64,000 bases of DNA from Bacillus carboniphilus (GCF_039522365.1 NZ_BAAADJ010000023.1:1-64000); one strand, 5' to 3'. Positions 18,368 through 28,388 are shown, counted from the stretch's first letter. Numbers and translations are program-made. Notes: generated by a model not told the origin, from the letters alone.

Positions 18368-18522
18368 ATGAAGAAACGTTCGAAGCAAAACAACCCTGAA
18401 CAAAAAACAAACAATGGTGTTAACAATTTTGACACTGAAATGGCTAAGGAGCATGACCAAGTCTTAGCAGTAAAAAAGAAAAATGCTAAAAGAGGTCAAC
18501 CGGATCGATCTAAGACGAATTA
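18368..18522 (+). CDS. Small Lys/Asn/Gln-rich protein, apparently needing a -1 frameshift
   Basis: ATG 18368 follows a strong AGGAGGAG. The zero frame reads MKKRSKQNNPEQKTNN ... EHDQVLAVKK and then, at A AAA AAG (18472-18478, in frame), two continuations are possible. A -1 shift gives the hydrophilic tail ENAKRGQPDRSKTN and stops at 18520-18522, just before the terminator; the whole is about 51 residues and resembles small K/N/Q-rich Bacillus spore-type proteins. The unshifted frame gives a less similar, more hydrophobic tail that runs into the terminator hairpin. A one-base loss in the A-run would look the same. Confidence 0.5.
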
Positions 18523-18531
18523 GTTTATTTG

Positions 18532-18570
18532 TGAGAAGCTGCTACTTGATAGTAGTGGCTTTTTTTTTCT
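18532..18570 (+). terminator. Terminator of ytzC and the small gene
   Basis: A G/C stem around a TGAT loop (GCTACT with AGTAGT, extended by AAGC with GGCTT) is followed by a run of about nine T. Confidence 0.75.
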
Positions 18571-18582
18571 GTATGGACTATG

Positions 18583-18731
18583 TATGGTGCCCGTTTTGGG
18601 TTTGAGAAGTAAAGAATGGTCACCATACGTGGCGAATGATGCCCGTTTTGGGTTTGAGAAGAAAAAAATGGTCATCATAGGTATGCAATGGTGCCCTTTT
18701 TGGGTACGAGAAGTAAAAAATGGTCACCATA
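18583..18731 (+). repeat. Tandem array of three ~52-bp hairpin units
   Basis: Units begin at about 18583, 18636 and 18688. Each has a 5' arm ATGGTG or ATGATG followed by CCCGTTTTGGGT (CCCTTTTTGGGT in unit 3), then GAGAAG, an A-rich stretch, ATGG, and a 3' arm CACCAT or CATCAT. The stem change GGTG/CACC to GATG/CATC in unit 2 is compensatory, so the folded form seems to be conserved. It lies between the ytzC terminator and yttB. No ORF or promoter is evident in 18732-18924. Confidence 0.85.
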
Positions 18732-18924
18732 CGTCATCAGAACTAGGGTAAGATCGTCCACGCTGATTCCAACATATACATCCTCAATCATAAGTAAAAA
18801 AATCCCTTATTAACTGAATAATTGAACTTTATATCTAGGAGTATTTTTCTATTGCTCAACCTCTTAAAAAGACCTACAATTACTTTGTTATTCGAAATAA
18901 TTGATGGAAGGGGCTGTTTCACAA

Positions 18925-20112
18925 ATGCCTCGTTCAGTATGGCTATTAGTCATTGGTATGGCTGTGAATGTGACAGGTTCATCATTTTTGTGGCCTCTTA
19001 ATGCCATTTTTATAAATCAACATTTAGGGAAAACCTTAACGATTGCTGGGGTTGTGCTTTTACTCAACCAAGCTGCAAGTGTAGCCGGAAACTTAATTGG
19101 TGGATCTCTGTTTGACAAATTAGGTGGATACCGAACTATTATAGTTGGAACGCTATTTGCCTTACTGGCTTCCATAGGATTATCGTTCTGGCATAGCTGG
19201 GTACCCTACATTCTTTTCCTAATCTTAATCGGTTTCGGTTCTGGTATGATTTTTCCTGCGATGTACGCTTTAGCAGGATCTGTTTGGAAAGAAGGAGGAC
19301 GTAGAGCATTTAATGCCATATACGTTGCTACCAACCTAGGAGTTGCCCTAGGATCTGCATTAGGTGGGATGGTCGCATCATTTAGTTTTGAATTAATTTT
19401 CATTGCTAATGCTTCATTATTCTTCGTTTACTTCTTGATTGCTCTAATTGGATACCGCTCTATTGAAGGAACAAAAGGTATGTCAACTTCAGTCCTGACT
19501 CACTCTGGGAAAGTGAAAAGTTATACGAAGCTAACAGCTCTGTTAGTTGTTTGTTTCGGTTATATGCTAATTTGGATTGGCTATGTTCAATGGCAGACAA
19601 CGATTGCTGCTTATACTCAGGAAATTGCTATTAGTTTAAAGCAATACAGCTTATTATGGACTATTAACGGTGCATTGATTGTGTTAGGCCAACCACTATT
19701 ATCGAAAGTGGTAAAGCATTTTAGAACGCTAAAACAACAAATTATTGTCGGTATTTTTATCTTCATTATTGCTTTCTCCGTTGCAAGTGTTGCGGATGCT
19801 TATATCGGCTTTATGACAGCTATGGTGATTATGACAATAGGAGAAATGTTAATATGGCCAGCTGTACCAACGATTGCCCAAAGCCTAGCACCAGAAGGAA
19901 GAGAAGGGTTTTACCAAGGTATAGTTAATAGCACAGCCACTGTTGGACGAATGTTAGGGCCTTTAGTTGGAGGTCTCCTTGCCGATCAATACGGAATGAA
20001 CATGTTATTTATCACATTAAGCGTCCTGTTTGTACTAAGTATTTTTACTACTCTCTTATACGATCGAGGGCTAAAGCGTGTGGAAGTACCACAAGCAAAA
20101 GTCAGTGCTTAA
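18925..20112 (+). CDS. yttB: MFS transporter YttB
   Basis: About 395 residues, 12 hydrophobic helices. The signature loop between helices 2 and 3 reads GGSLFDKLGGYRTII, matching the major facilitator G-x-L-a-D-r-x-G-r motif. It neighbours leuS as in B. subtilis. Substrate unknown; drug/sugar efflux-type MFS. I use ATG 18925 (MPRSVWLL), 11 nt after AAGGGG, rather than the TTG/ATG at 18901-18904, which lack a site. Confidence 0.83.
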   Translation: MPRSVWLLVIGMAVNVTGSSFLWPLNAIFINQHLGKTLTIAGVVLLLNQAASVAGNLIGGSLFDKLGGYRTIIVGTLFALLASIGLSFWHSWVPYILFLILIGFGSGMIFPAMYALAGSVWKEGGRRAFNAIYVATNLGVALGSALGGMVASFSFELIFIANASLFFVYFLIALIGYRSIEGTKGMSTSVLTHSGKVKSYTKLTALLVVCFGYMLIWIGYVQWQTTIAAYTQEIAISLKQYSLLWTINGALIVLGQPLLSKVVKHFRTLKQQIIVGIFIFIIAFSVASVADAYIGFMTAMVIMTIGEMLIWPAVPTIAQSLAPEGREGFYQGIVNSTATVGRMLGPLVGGLLADQYGMNMLFITLSVLFVLSIFTTLLYDRGLKRVEVPQAKVSA

Positions 20113-20119
20113 AACGAAA

Positions 20120-20160
20120 GGAGCAAAATTTGTTGAAGAAACACTTGCAAATTTTGCTCC
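20120..20160 (+). terminator. Hairpin downstream of yttB
   Basis: A perfect 13-bp stem GGAGCAAAATTTG / CAAATTTTGCTCC, but followed by ATTTAC rather than a long T-run, so it is a weak or mRNA-protecting terminator. Confidence 0.55.
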
Positions 20161-20195
20161 ATTTACATACAATAATAAACAACTTTATGCAAACT

Positions 20196-20465
20196 AAAGC
20201 GTTGAAAAGGAATAGTAGCTTTTGTAATCTCGTAGTCAGAGAGTTGACGGGTGGTGCAAGTCAACCGAGACCAAAGTGAACTCGCCTTGGAGCCATAGGT
20301 GTGAACGAATAGTAATGCCTATCGTGAGTCTGCGTTAATGACTGAATGAAGCGAGTGCAAATTGAGTAGTCCAACATGACACTTAAGCACTAACGTGGGT
20401 GGTACCGCGGGAGTATACATACGTCCTCTCGTCCCAATACTGGGATGAGAGGACTTTTTTATTTT
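20196..20465 (+). promoter_or_regulatory. T-box leader of leuS (tRNA-Leu sensing)
   Basis: The stem I region starts near 20200. The specifier in GTGAA-CTC-GCC puts CTC (Leu) at 20281-20283. The T-box sequence AACGTGGGTGGTACCGCGG is at 20392-20410; its TGGT would pair with the ACCA end of uncharged tRNA-Leu. A long terminator follows at 20423-20460 (GTCCTCTCGTCCCA with TGGGATGAGAGGAC, then T6). Uncharged tRNA-Leu should stabilise the antiterminator and raise leuS transcription. Confidence 0.95.
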
Positions 20466-20558
20466 ATTTTATTTTGGCTATGTTAAAGCTAATTGGCAAT
20501 TTGAAATCAACAGGGCAGAAAACAGAGCCTTATTTTAAAAAATTGGAGGATTAAAGTC

Positions 20559-22973
20559 ATGAGTTTTAGCCATCAACACATTGAAGAAAAATGGCAAAGT
20601 TATTGGGAAAAAAATAAGACATTTAAAACACCGGATGAATCTAGTAAGAAGAAATTCTATGCGCTTGATATGTTTCCATATCCATCAGGAGCGGGTCTAC
20701 ATGTAGGTCACCCTGAAGGTATGACAGCTACGGATATTGTCTCTCGTATGAAACGCATGCAAGGATATAACGTCCTACATCCAATGGGGTGGGACGCATT
20801 TGGACTTCCTGCAGAGCAATATGCTTTGGACACTGGAAACGATCCAGCTGAATTCACTCAAAAAAATATCGATACTTTCCGTAGACAAATTAAGTCTCTA
20901 GGTTTTTCCTATGATTGGGACCGCGAAGTAAATACGACAGATCCAAAATACTATAAGTGGACGCAATGGATTTTTACAAAGCTATACGAAAAAGGTCTAG
21001 CTTACGTGGATGAAGTAGCTGTTAACTGGTGTCCTGCACTTGGAACTGTACTTGCCAACGAAGAAGTCATTGATGGAAAGAGTGAACGTGGAGGACATCC
21101 AGTCATTCGTAAGCCGATGAGGCAGTGGATCTTGAAGATTACCGAATACGCAGACCGTCTTCTTGAGGATCTAGATGAATTGGACTGGCCAGAAAGTCTT
21201 AAAGATATGCAGCGCAACTGGATTGGCCGTTCAGAAGGTGCTCAAATTACATTTGATGTAGACCATGTAGGAGAGAGCTTCTCTGTTTTTACAACGAGAC
21301 CTGATACACTATTCGGCGCAACTTATGCAGTACTAGCTCCGGAACATCCTTTAGTTGAAAAGATTACAACTCCTGAGCAAAAAGAAAAGGTCGAAGAGTA
21401 CATTAAAGCCATCCAAAGCAAGAGTGACCTTGAAAGAACAGACCTTGCAAAAGATAAAACAGGCGTATTTACTGGAGCTTATGCAGTTAACCCTGTAAAC
21501 GATGAAAAAATGCCAATTTGGATTGCCGATTACGTTCTTATGAGCTATGGAACGGGTGCCATCATGGCGGTTCCAGCACATGATGAAAGAGACTATGAAT
21601 TTGCTCGTAAGTTTGAACTTCCAATTAAAGAAGTCGTAGCAGGCGGAGATGTTTCAAAAGAAGCCTATACCGGTGATGGAGAACACGTAAACTCAGACTT
21701 CCTAAACGGACTTGGAAAAGAAGAAGCAATCAAGAACATGATTGCATGGCTTCAAGAAAAAGGAGTAGGGGAAGGTAAAGTAACTTACCGTCTAAGAGAC
21801 TGGTTGTTCTCGAGACAACGTTACTGGGGTGAGCCAATCCCAATTATCCATTGGGAAGATGGGACATCAACAGTTGTACCTGAAGAAGAACTACCACTTG
21901 TTCTACCAAAAACGACAGAAATTAAACCATCTGGTACAGGTGAATCCCCACTTGCGAACATTGAAGATTGGGTAAATGTAGTCGATGAAAAGACAGGTAA
22001 AAAAGGTAGACGCGAAACGAACACAATGCCTCAATGGGCTGGAAGCTGTTGGTACTACCTTCGTTATATAGATCCAGATAACGATGAGGTCATTGCGAGT
22101 GAGGAAAAGCTAAAGCAATGGCTACCTGTTGACCTATATATCGGTGGTGCTGAGCACGCTGTACTTCACTTGCTCTATGCGAGATTCTGGCATAAATTCC
22201 TTTACGACCTAGGCGTTGTATCTACAAAAGAACCATTCCAAAAGCTATTTAACCAAGGGATGATTCTTGGCGAAAATAACGAGAAGATGAGTAAGTCTAA
22301 AGGGAATGTTGTAAACCCAGACGAAATCGTTACTACTCACGGAGCAGATACTCTAAGACTTTATGAAATGTTCATGGGGCCACTGGATGCGTCCATCGCT
22401 TGGTCAACTACTGGACTTGACGGTTCTAGAAGATTCTTGGATCGTGTTTGGAGATTGTATGTGAATGAAGATGGTAAGCTAAATGAGAAGATTACCGACC
22501 AGGCTACCTCTTCGCTTGAAAAGGTCTACCACCAAACCGTTAAAAAGGTAACAGAAGACTTTGAGATTCTTCATTTCAATACGGCTATCTCGCAAATGAT
22601 GGTATTTATCAATGAAGCATACAAAGCAGAACAACTTCCAATCGAGTACATGAAAGGATTTGTGAAGCTCCTATCTCCTATTTGTCCTCACATTGCTGAA
22701 GAGCTATGGGAGAAGCTTGGTGGAACAGATACGATCACGTACTCAGAATGGCCAACTTATGATGAAGCGAAATTGGTTGATGATGAAGTTGAAGTCGTTG
22801 TTCAAATCAATGGGAAAGTAAAAGCAAAGCTAATGGTACCAAATGATATTGATAAAGCGCAGCTTGAAGAGATTGCGATGAAGGATGATAAGGTTCAGTC
22901 ACAACTAGAAGGAAAAACAGTTCGAAAAGTAATTGCTGTACCTGGCAAGCTTGTGAATATCGTAGCTAACTAA
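20559..22973 (+). CDS. leuS: Leucyl-tRNA synthetase
   Basis: 804 residues, the standard bacterial length. Class I synthetase: HIGH-type motif HVGHPEG near residue 47, KMSKS motif [10 protein letters not shown] near 576, an inserted CP1 editing domain with T-T-R-P-D-T-L-F-G and a C-terminal anticodon-binding domain. Charges tRNA-Leu in the cytosol. ATG follows TTGGAGG. Controlled by the T-box leader upstream. Confidence 0.97.
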   Translation: MSFSHQHIEEKWQSYWEKNKTFKTPDESSKKKFYALDMFPYPSGAGLHVGHPEGMTATDIVSRMKRMQGYNVLHPMGWDAFGLPAEQYALDTGNDPAEFTQKNIDTFRRQIKSLGFSYDWDREVNTTDPKYYKWTQWIFTKLYEKGLAYVDEVAVNWCPALGTVLANEEVIDGKSERGGHPVIRKPMRQWILKITEYADRLLEDLDELDWPESLKDMQRNWIGRSEGAQITFDVDHVGESFSVFTTRPDTLFGATYAVLAPEHPLVEKITTPEQKEKVEEYIKAIQSKSDLERTDLAKDKTGVFTGAYAVNPVNDEKMPIWIADYVLMSYGTGAIMAVPAHDERDYEFARKFELPIKEVVAGGDVSKEAYTGDGEHVNSDFLNGLGKEEAIKNMIAWLQEKGVGEGKVTYRLRDWLFSRQRYWGEPIPIIHWEDGTSTVVPEEELPLVLPKTTEIKPSGTGESPLANIEDWVNVVDEKTGKKGRRETNTMPQWAGSCWYYLRYIDPDNDEVIASEEKLKQWLPVDLYIGGAEHAVLHLLYARFWHKFLYDLGVVSTKEPFQKLFNQGMILGENNEKMSKSKGNVVNPDEIVTTHGADTLRLYEMFMGPLDASIAWSTTGLDGSRRFLDRVWRLYVNEDGKLNEKITDQATSSLEKVYHQTVKKVTEDFEILHFNTAISQMMVFINEAYKAEQLPIEYMKGFVKLLSPICPHIAEELWEKLGGTDTITYSEWPTYDEAKLVDDEVEVVVQINGKVKAKLMVPNDIDKAQLEEIAMKDDKVQSQLEGKTVRKVIAVPGKLVNIVAN

Positions 22974-22982
22974 TTTTACAAT

Positions 22983-23018
22983 GGGGCTCTCTATCAAGAG
23001 AGTCCCTTCTCTTTTATT
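22983..23018 (+). terminator. Terminator of leuS
   Basis: GGGGCTCTCT pairs with AGAGAGTCCC around ATCA and is followed by a T/C-rich tract. Confidence 0.75.
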
Positions 23019-23070
23019 TGATTGTTAATTTGAATATAATAAACGATAGTGACTAAGAGGAGGTTTATTG

Positions 23071-23385
23071 ATGGAAAATATTAGAGAAATTACCCCAGAA
23101 GAAGTAGAACAACAATTAAAAGAAGGCAAAAAGCTTAACCTTATTGATGTAAGAGAAGATGACGAAGTAGCTCAAGGTATGATTCCCCAAGCTAAACATA
23201 TTAAAATGGGAGAAATCCCAGACAACCTAGATCAGCTTGATAAAAACGAAGATTATGTAATCATTTGCCGTTCTGGTGGAAGAAGTGGAAGAGTCAGTGA
23301 GTTTTTGCAAGAGCAAGGCTATAAGGTTCAAAACATGGTAGGCGGTATGCTTGAGTACATAGGCGAGACAAAGCCGAAGGAGTAA
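23071..23385 (+). CDS. ytwF: Rhodanese-like protein YtwF
   Basis: 104 residues, single rhodanese domain. The active-site loop is CRSGGRS, with the sulfur-accepting Cys near residue 68, and LIDVREDDEVAQGMIPQA matches the N-terminal rhodanese motif. Single-domain members transfer sulfane sulfur or act as sulfur carriers; the partner is unknown. ATG 23071 is 7 nt after AGGAGG (a TTG directly precedes it). Confidence 0.87.
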   Translation: MENIREITPEEVEQQLKEGKKLNLIDVREDDEVAQGMIPQAKHIKMGEIPDNLDQLDKNEDYVIICRSGGRSGRVSEFLQEQGYKVQNMVGGMLEYIGETKPKE

Positions 23386-23396
23386 GCTACATATGG

Positions 23397-23438
23397 AAGG
23401 GAGGGGAGCCGATTATCATGGCAACCCCCTCCCTTTTC
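23397..23438 (+). terminator. Terminator of ytwF, possibly bidirectional
   Basis: AAGGGAGGGG pairs with CCCCTCCCTT (10 bp, large loop), followed by TTCTG. It lies between two converging genes. Confidence 0.7.
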
Positions 23439-23462
23439 TGTTTCAATAGTATGTATTCCCAC

Positions 23463-24212
23463 TTAAGACTTCAACAGTTGCATCCGCTGATTAAATAACG
23501 TCGGATACGATAAAAACCCGAGAGACAGGCTTGTCACAGCCGCTGTCGTTAGGAGTAGGAATAAAATCAACAATTGAAATTGTACAGCTTGAACAGGGTC
23601 AGCTCCCGCAATAATTTGTCCACTCATCATGCCTGGAAGCTGGACAAGACCCACTGTTTTCTGACTTTCAATGGTTGGGATCATACTTGCTTTGATTGCT
23701 TCAATGAGTCGAGTATGAACTGCTTGCTTTGGCGTTCCACCTAGTGCCAGAATGAGCTCAATTTGGTCTTGATGCGTTTCAACCTCTGAAGTAAAGCGAT
23801 TCAAAAATAATATAGAGAGGACCATGGAATTTCCGATGACCATTCCACTGATTGAAATTATGTACTGAGTTTCTGGAGGAGTAATTCCAAAGCCCAGTAG
23901 AATACTTTGAGTTAAAATTTCCACGAAAATCAGTGTAACAGCTACTTTCCATGTAATCCCTTTTATAGCAATCCCTTTTCTACTAGCATTGTGTGTAGCA
24001 GCGACAATCATTAAAACAACCATCAAGAAAATGTAAAGGAAGCTTTCCGAATCAAACACAAACTTAAGTACATACCCAATTACTAAAAGCTGAATGATAG
24101 AGCGAACAGTTGCGATTAGGGTGTCTTTTTCAAGACCTAACTTAAAGGTTCTAGATAAAAAAAGTGGAATCAATACAAAAATTAACGTAATGGATAGGGT
24201 TAAATAGGTCAT
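23463..24212 (-). CDS. ABC permease, FetB/UPF0014 family (YjkA-like)
   Basis: 249 residues, about seven hydrophobic helices. UPF0014/FetB features include the long cytoplasmic LALGGTPKQAVHTRLIEAIK segment and the LPGMMSGQIIAGADP motif. In E. coli FetAB exports iron and protects against peroxide stress; the B. subtilis counterparts are YjkA/YjkB. GTG/ATG overlap with the ATPase stop is 4 bp, so the pair is translationally coupled. Metal specificity cannot be read here. Confidence 0.85.
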   Translation of the reverse strand: MTYLTLSITLIFVLIPLFLSRTFKLGLEKDTLIATVRSIIQLLVIGYVLKFVFDSESFLYIFLMVVLMIVAATHNASRKGIAIKGITWKVAVTLIFVEILTQSILLGFGITPPETQYIISISGMVIGNSMVLSILFLNRFTSEVETHQDQIELILALGGTPKQAVHTRLIEAIKASMIPTIESQKTVGLVQLPGMMSGQIIAGADPVQAVQFQLLILFLLLTTAAVTSLSLGFLSYPTLFNQRMQLLKS

Positions 24213-24940
24213 AGTGATTCCCCCTTTACGAACCGTTTTACTCTTTCGTTTGTTGGATTATGTAATAAACTACTCTCCCCTGTTTCAATCACTTCTCCAT
24301 CCATCAATACCCACGTGTAGTCCCCGATATTTAGTGCTTGTTGTAAGTTATGGGTGATCCAGATCATACTTGTTCCATATTTTTTATTGATCTTCACGAT
24401 GAGTTCCTCAATCTCTGTTACGGAAGTCCGATCAAGCGACGATGTAATTTCATCAAGCAATAAGATTTTTGGTTTGTTTACTAAGGTCCTAGCAATTGAA
24501 ACTTTTTGTCTTTGCCCTCCAGATAAATCCTTTACCTTCCGATGGAGGTAGTCCGTTGACAGCCCCACATCCTCTAGTAAATCTTTTGCCACCGATTCTT
24601 TTAATTTTTTCCCTTGTAGAGTCATGGGCAACGCTAAATTATCAAAAACTGTTCCATTTATCATAGGAGCACTTTGAAGGGCAATTCCCACAAGACGTCT
24701 TAATTCCACAGGTGGGTAATCTGTTATCGGGTCATCCTTTATGTATATTTCCCCTGAATTAGGTGAGAGGAGACCATTACATAGCTTTAAAAGGGTTGTT
24801 TTACCTCCCCCAGACGGCCCAACTAAAGTTGTCACCTTACCTTCAGGAAAAGACCCTGTAACATTTTTTAAAATTTCCGTTCCATCAACGGAATAATATA
24901 TATGATTAAAATGGATGGCTGGTTTATACCGGTTACTCAT
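24209..24940 (-). CDS. ABC ATPase, FetA-like (YjkB-like)
   Basis: 243 residues. Walker A GPSGGGKTT, signature LSGGQRQK, Walker B ILLLDEITSSLD (acidic residue then Ile rather than the usual Pro) and H-loop ITHNLQQ. Drives the FetB-like permease encoded downstream. ATG follows AGGAAGGT. A hairpin with a T-run on this strand lies 80 nt upstream (25017-25062). Confidence 0.85.
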   Translation of the reverse strand: MSNRYKPAIHFNHIYYSVDGTEILKNVTGSFPEGKVTTLVGPSGGGKTTLLKLCNGLLSPNSGEIYIKDDPITDYPPVELRRLVGIALQSAPMINGTVFDNLALPMTLQGKKLKESVAKDLLEDVGLSTDYLHRKVKDLSGGQRQKVSIARTLVNKPKILLLDEITSSLDRTSVTEIEELIVKINKKYGTSMIWITHNLQQALNIGDYTWVLMDGEVIETGESSLLHNPTNERVKRFVKGESL

Positions 24941-25016
24941 GCAAAGTTACCTTCCTTTATTTTGGTTCCTCTATGTTTTGCTTATTTTATCATAAATAAA
25001 ATTGAAGCCCGTACAT

Positions 25017-25062
25017 ATAAAAAGAGACACTCTACCGAAATCTTTTCCTGTAGCGTGCCTCT
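25017..25062 (-). terminator. Minus-strand terminator beyond cse60
   Basis: On the minus strand AGAGGCACGCTAC pairs with GTAGAGTGTCTCT (12 of 13 positions, one G-U) followed by T5. The only minus gene upstream is ytfP, 260 nt away, so ytfP transcripts probably run antisense through cse60 before stopping here. It could also act as an attenuator ahead of the FetA-like gene. Confidence 0.65.
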
Positions 25063-25139
25063 GTATAAATGACAGAATTGTTTAAAAAATTATAAACCTT
25101 ACCATACTAGTACTAAATTTATAAAAGGATGGATACGAA

Positions 25140-25325
25140 ATGGTTCAAGTAAAATTATTTGATTGCGACCACGAAAAGGATTTAGAAAATGCGATTAACT
25201 ATTTTCTAGAGAATTTAGATAGCTCGGACGTCATTGATATTAAATACAGTGTGTCAGCATTTCCTGAAAATACGGGTGATCAAATCTATTGTTTCACAGC
25301 GATGGTTGTCTATCATAAATCATAA
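25140..25325 (+). CDS. cse60: Sporulation protein Cse60 (YteV)
   Basis: 61 residues, matching the length and pattern of Cse60: [40 protein letters not shown]. In B. subtilis cse60 is transcribed by sigma-E in the mother cell; its role is unknown. ATG follows AAAGGATGG. CATACT at about 25102 is a partial sigma-E -10, without a convincing -35. The 3' end overlaps the ytfP stop by 6 bp. Confidence 0.8.
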   Translation: MVQVKLFDCDHEKDLENAINYFLENLDSSDVIDIKYSVSAFPENTGDQIYCFTAMVVYHKS

Positions 25326-26597
25326 GTATTCATTTGCAAACTTAGCTTCTTCAGCTGCATTTAGTCCAGCCAATCTTCCTGTTACTAATGCAGATGTAAT
25401 ATTATAGCCACCTGTATATCCATGTATGTCTAAAATCTCACCACAGAAATATAGTCCATCCTGAAACTTAGATTTCATCATTTTAGGCTCAATCTCTTTA
25501 ATCGATACTCCACCACCCGTGACGAATGCTTTTTCAAGCGGAAGAGTCCCATTTACTTTGAATGTGAATCCTTTGGAAAGCTGGATAAAGGTTCGCAATT
25601 TTTCATAGTTGACATGATTGCCAGACTCTCCGGGGTCTAGTTCAGCCAGTTCTAATAAAAAATGAAGGTACCGTTCTGGTAGGAAACCTTTTAAAACATT
25701 CTTTAATGCTTTCTTTGGTTCATCCTTAAGCATAGTGGATACCTCTTGGAAAAGCTGTTCTACATTTTTTTCCGGAATCGCATCTATGGAGACTGATACT
25801 GCTTCGAGGTTCCATTTCTTCATAGCTTTAACTACGAATTGACTGCAGCGAAGGACAGCAGGCCCAGAAATTCCAAAGTGGGTAAAAATCATATCCATTT
25901 TGTGAGTAATGAGTGGCTTCCCTTTTGGATTGATTACACTAAGAGCTACATCTCTTAAAGATAAGCCTTGAAGGGTTTTATCTTTAATAAACGTCTCATT
26001 TGATGTGAGAGGAACCTCGGTTGGATACAGCTCAGTGACTGTGTGACCAGCTTTTTCAGCCCATGCGTAACCGTCTCCTGTTGATCCAGTATGAGGAACT
26101 GATTTTCCTCCCACCGCAAGAATTACGGTACGTGTTTTTATAATCTCTCCAGTCATCAGTTCAACTTGATGACAACCATCGACATTATAATGGACATCCT
26201 TAACAGGGGTGTTCGTCCGGGTTTCCACACCGAGCTCGTCCATTTTATGTAAAAGGGCATTCACCACGGACTGCGCTTTATCCGTTACAGGAAACATCCT
26301 ACCATGGTCTTCTTCTTTTAATTGGACTCCCAAATTTTCAAAGAATTCAATGATGTCCTCATTATTAAAAACAGAAAAAGCACTATATAAAAAGCGACCA
26401 TTCCCAGGGATGTGTTGAATAATTTCATCTATTGGGAGACGGTTCGTCACGTTACAACGCCCCCCACCTGAAATCGCCAGCTTTCTTCCTAATTTATTAC
26501 CTTTATCTAAAAGTAAAACCTTAGCTCCACTTTCTCCTGCGGCAATGCTCGCCATCAAACCGGAAGGACCACCGCCTATAACTAAACAATCATACAT
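25320..26597 (-). CDS. ytfP: FAD-dependent oxidoreductase YtfP (HI0933/BaiN family)
   Basis: 425 residues. N-terminal Rossmann dinucleotide motif GGGPSGLMA, then [18 protein letters not shown] typical of HI0933-like flavoproteins, and a C-terminal [14 protein letters not shown] motif closing the FAD site. The family includes BaiN and other enzymes but the substrate of YtfP is unknown. Convergent with cse60. ATG at 26597 has AGGTGAGCG upstream. Confidence 0.85.
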   Translation of the reverse strand: MYDCLVIGGGPSGLMASIAAGESGAKVLLLDKGNKLGRKLAISGGGRCNVTNRLPIDEIIQHIPGNGRFLYSAFSVFNNEDIIEFFENLGVQLKEEDHGRMFPVTDKAQSVVNALLHKMDELGVETRTNTPVKDVHYNVDGCHQVELMTGEIIKTRTVILAVGGKSVPHTGSTGDGYAWAEKAGHTVTELYPTEVPLTSNETFIKDKTLQGLSLRDVALSVINPKGKPLITHKMDMIFTHFGISGPAVLRCSQFVVKAMKKWNLEAVSVSIDAIPEKNVEQLFQEVSTMLKDEPKKALKNVLKGFLPERYLHFLLELAELDPGESGNHVNYEKLRTFIQLSKGFTFKVNGTLPLEKAFVTGGGVSIKEIEPKMMKSKFQDGLYFCGEILDIHGYTGGYNITSALVTGRLAGLNAAEEAKFANEYL

Positions 26598-26729
26598 GAA
26601 ACGCTCACCTACTACTTAAATTTTTGTCTGTAATGAATAGAAAAATTGTCATAATCACCGTAAAACATGTAAACTACAAATAGTGTACTTTAAGTACACA
26701 GAAAGAGAAAGTTCAGGAAGGATCTCATT

Positions 26730-28346
26730 ATGTCTTCAAACCTTATAAGAGGTACTTTTATATTAACACTTGGTACATTTTTATCTAAATTTCTAGGTCT
26801 TTTTTATGTTATACCTTTTTATTCGATTATAGGTAAAGAAGGGACCGCTTTATACACGTATGGATATGTTCCCTATACTATTGCCATTAGTGTGGCAACA
26901 GCAGGGGTTCCTTTAGCTGTCTCAAAATTTGTTTCCAAGTATAACGCATTAGAAGAATATGAAATGGGTCAGAGAATATTCAGGTCAGGCATTTCACTAA
27001 TGCTCATTACTGGAGTAATATCGTTCCTTTTACTATTTGCATTAGCTCCTGTATTCGCTGATATTATTATCCCTGAAGATGAGGGATTTTTATCATCTCG
27101 GTCAGATGTAATAGGTGTGATCAGGGCAGTTAGTTTTGCACTTATTCTGGTTCCTATCCTCAGCCTTATTCGGGGATTTTTCCAAGGGCATGAGTCAATG
27201 GGGCCATCAGCAGTTTCGCAAGTAGTTGAACAGATTGTTAGAATCGTGTTTTTATTAGCTGCTTCTTACGCTGTCATTAACATATTCAATGGTGAGTTAA
27301 GCACAGCTGTCAATTTTGCTACTTTTGCTGCTTTTATAGGAGCAATAGGTGGTTTAGCTGTTTTAGGCTGGTACTGGATTAAAAGGCGTTCTCATATGAA
27401 TACGTTATTTTCCAAAAGCAAAGGCCAGATCCATATGACAACGTGGGAAATGTACAAAGAATTATTAACCTATGCAGGTCCTTTTGTGTTAGTAGGTATT
27501 GCGAACCCACTCTACCAATTTATTGATCAGCTAACATTTAATAATGCAATGGTAGAAGCGGGGATTGAGAAGGAACAAGCCGAAACTATTTTAGGTATAC
27601 TCAACTTTTCAACCCACAAACTTATTTTAATACCCGTTACATTAGCTATTGCTCTTTCACTTACATTGGTACCGGTCATTACTAAAACATTTGTACAACA
27701 GAACTTTCATTCCTTACATAATCAGCTTACACAAACGTTCCAGATTTTATTGTTCTTAACAATTCCAGCTTGTGTAGGGTTGTTAGTTCTTGCAGAACCC
27801 ATGTATACCTTATTCTATGAGAATCTCTCAGAAGGTACTCATATTCTAGCGATATACGCACCGGTTGCGATTTTGTTTGCTCTCTTCTCAGTTACAGCTG
27901 CCATTCTGCAAGGAGTGGACGAGCAACGTTATACCTTACTTAGTCTTTTAGTGGGGTTACTCATTAAACTAAGTCTTAATATTCCACTGATTCATTGGTT
28001 ACAAGCAGATGGTTCCATTTTAGCGACAGCACTTGGATACTCGGCTGCGATTTTAATAAACCTATTTGTGATTAAAAGAACGGCAAACTTCCAATTTGGA
28101 AAAGTATTTCGAATGTCTCTATTGATCTTAATCTTAACTGCCTTTATGGCACTTGCTGTCTTTTCAACTTCATATATCATGGAGATTTTCTTTGAACCGG
28201 TATCAAAAATACAAGCTCTCATGATTGTGTTACCGAGTGTATTCATGGGTTTATTGGCATATGGACTTATCAGTTTAAAACTAGGTTTGGTGGCCAAACT
28301 ATTCCCAAGTCAATATCAAAGGTTGAAGGCCAAATTGTTGGGGTAA
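26730..28346 (+). CDS. ytgP: Lipid II flippase MurJ-like protein YtgP
   Basis: 538 residues, about 14 hydrophobic helices, MOP/PST superfamily. YtgP of B. subtilis (544 aa) functionally replaces E. coli MurJ, moving lipid II across the membrane for peptidoglycan synthesis. The N-terminus NLIRGTFILTLGTFLSKFLG and a conserved GLIRGFFQGHESMGPSAVSQ-type segment are visible. ATG follows AGGAAGGATC. Ends in a shared terminator with the opposing gene. Confidence 0.88.
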   Translation: MSSNLIRGTFILTLGTFLSKFLGLFYVIPFYSIIGKEGTALYTYGYVPYTIAISVATAGVPLAVSKFVSKYNALEEYEMGQRIFRSGISLMLITGVISFLLLFALAPVFADIIIPEDEGFLSSRSDVIGVIRAVSFALILVPILSLIRGFFQGHESMGPSAVSQVVEQIVRIVFLLAASYAVINIFNGELSTAVNFATFAAFIGAIGGLAVLGWYWIKRRSHMNTLFSKSKGQIHMTTWEMYKELLTYAGPFVLVGIANPLYQFIDQLTFNNAMVEAGIEKEQAETILGILNFSTHKLILIPVTLAIALSLTLVPVITKTFVQQNFHSLHNQLTQTFQILLFLTIPACVGLLVLAEPMYTLFYENLSEGTHILAIYAPVAILFALFSVTAAILQGVDEQRYTLLSLLVGLLIKLSLNIPLIHWLQADGSILATALGYSAAILINLFVIKRTANFQFGKVFRMSLLILILTAFMALAVFSTSYIMEIFFEPVSKIQALMIVLPSVFMGLLAYGLISLKLGLVAKLFPSQYQRLKAKLLG

Positions 28347-28350
28347 TTAG

Positions 28351-28386
28351 AAAGCGGTTCCCAAGATTTTCGGAGAACCGCTTTTT
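28351..28386. terminator. Terminator of ytgP, shared with the converging gene
   Basis: AAAGCGGTTC and GAACCGCTTT form a 10-bp perfect stem, with T5 on the plus side and a shorter T-run on the minus side. Confidence 0.85.
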
Positions 28387-28388
28387 GC

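Noticed and set aside
20113-20558. Possible small gene in the leuS leader
   Set aside because: The region is explained by the T-box and two hairpins; no frame has a ribosome site.
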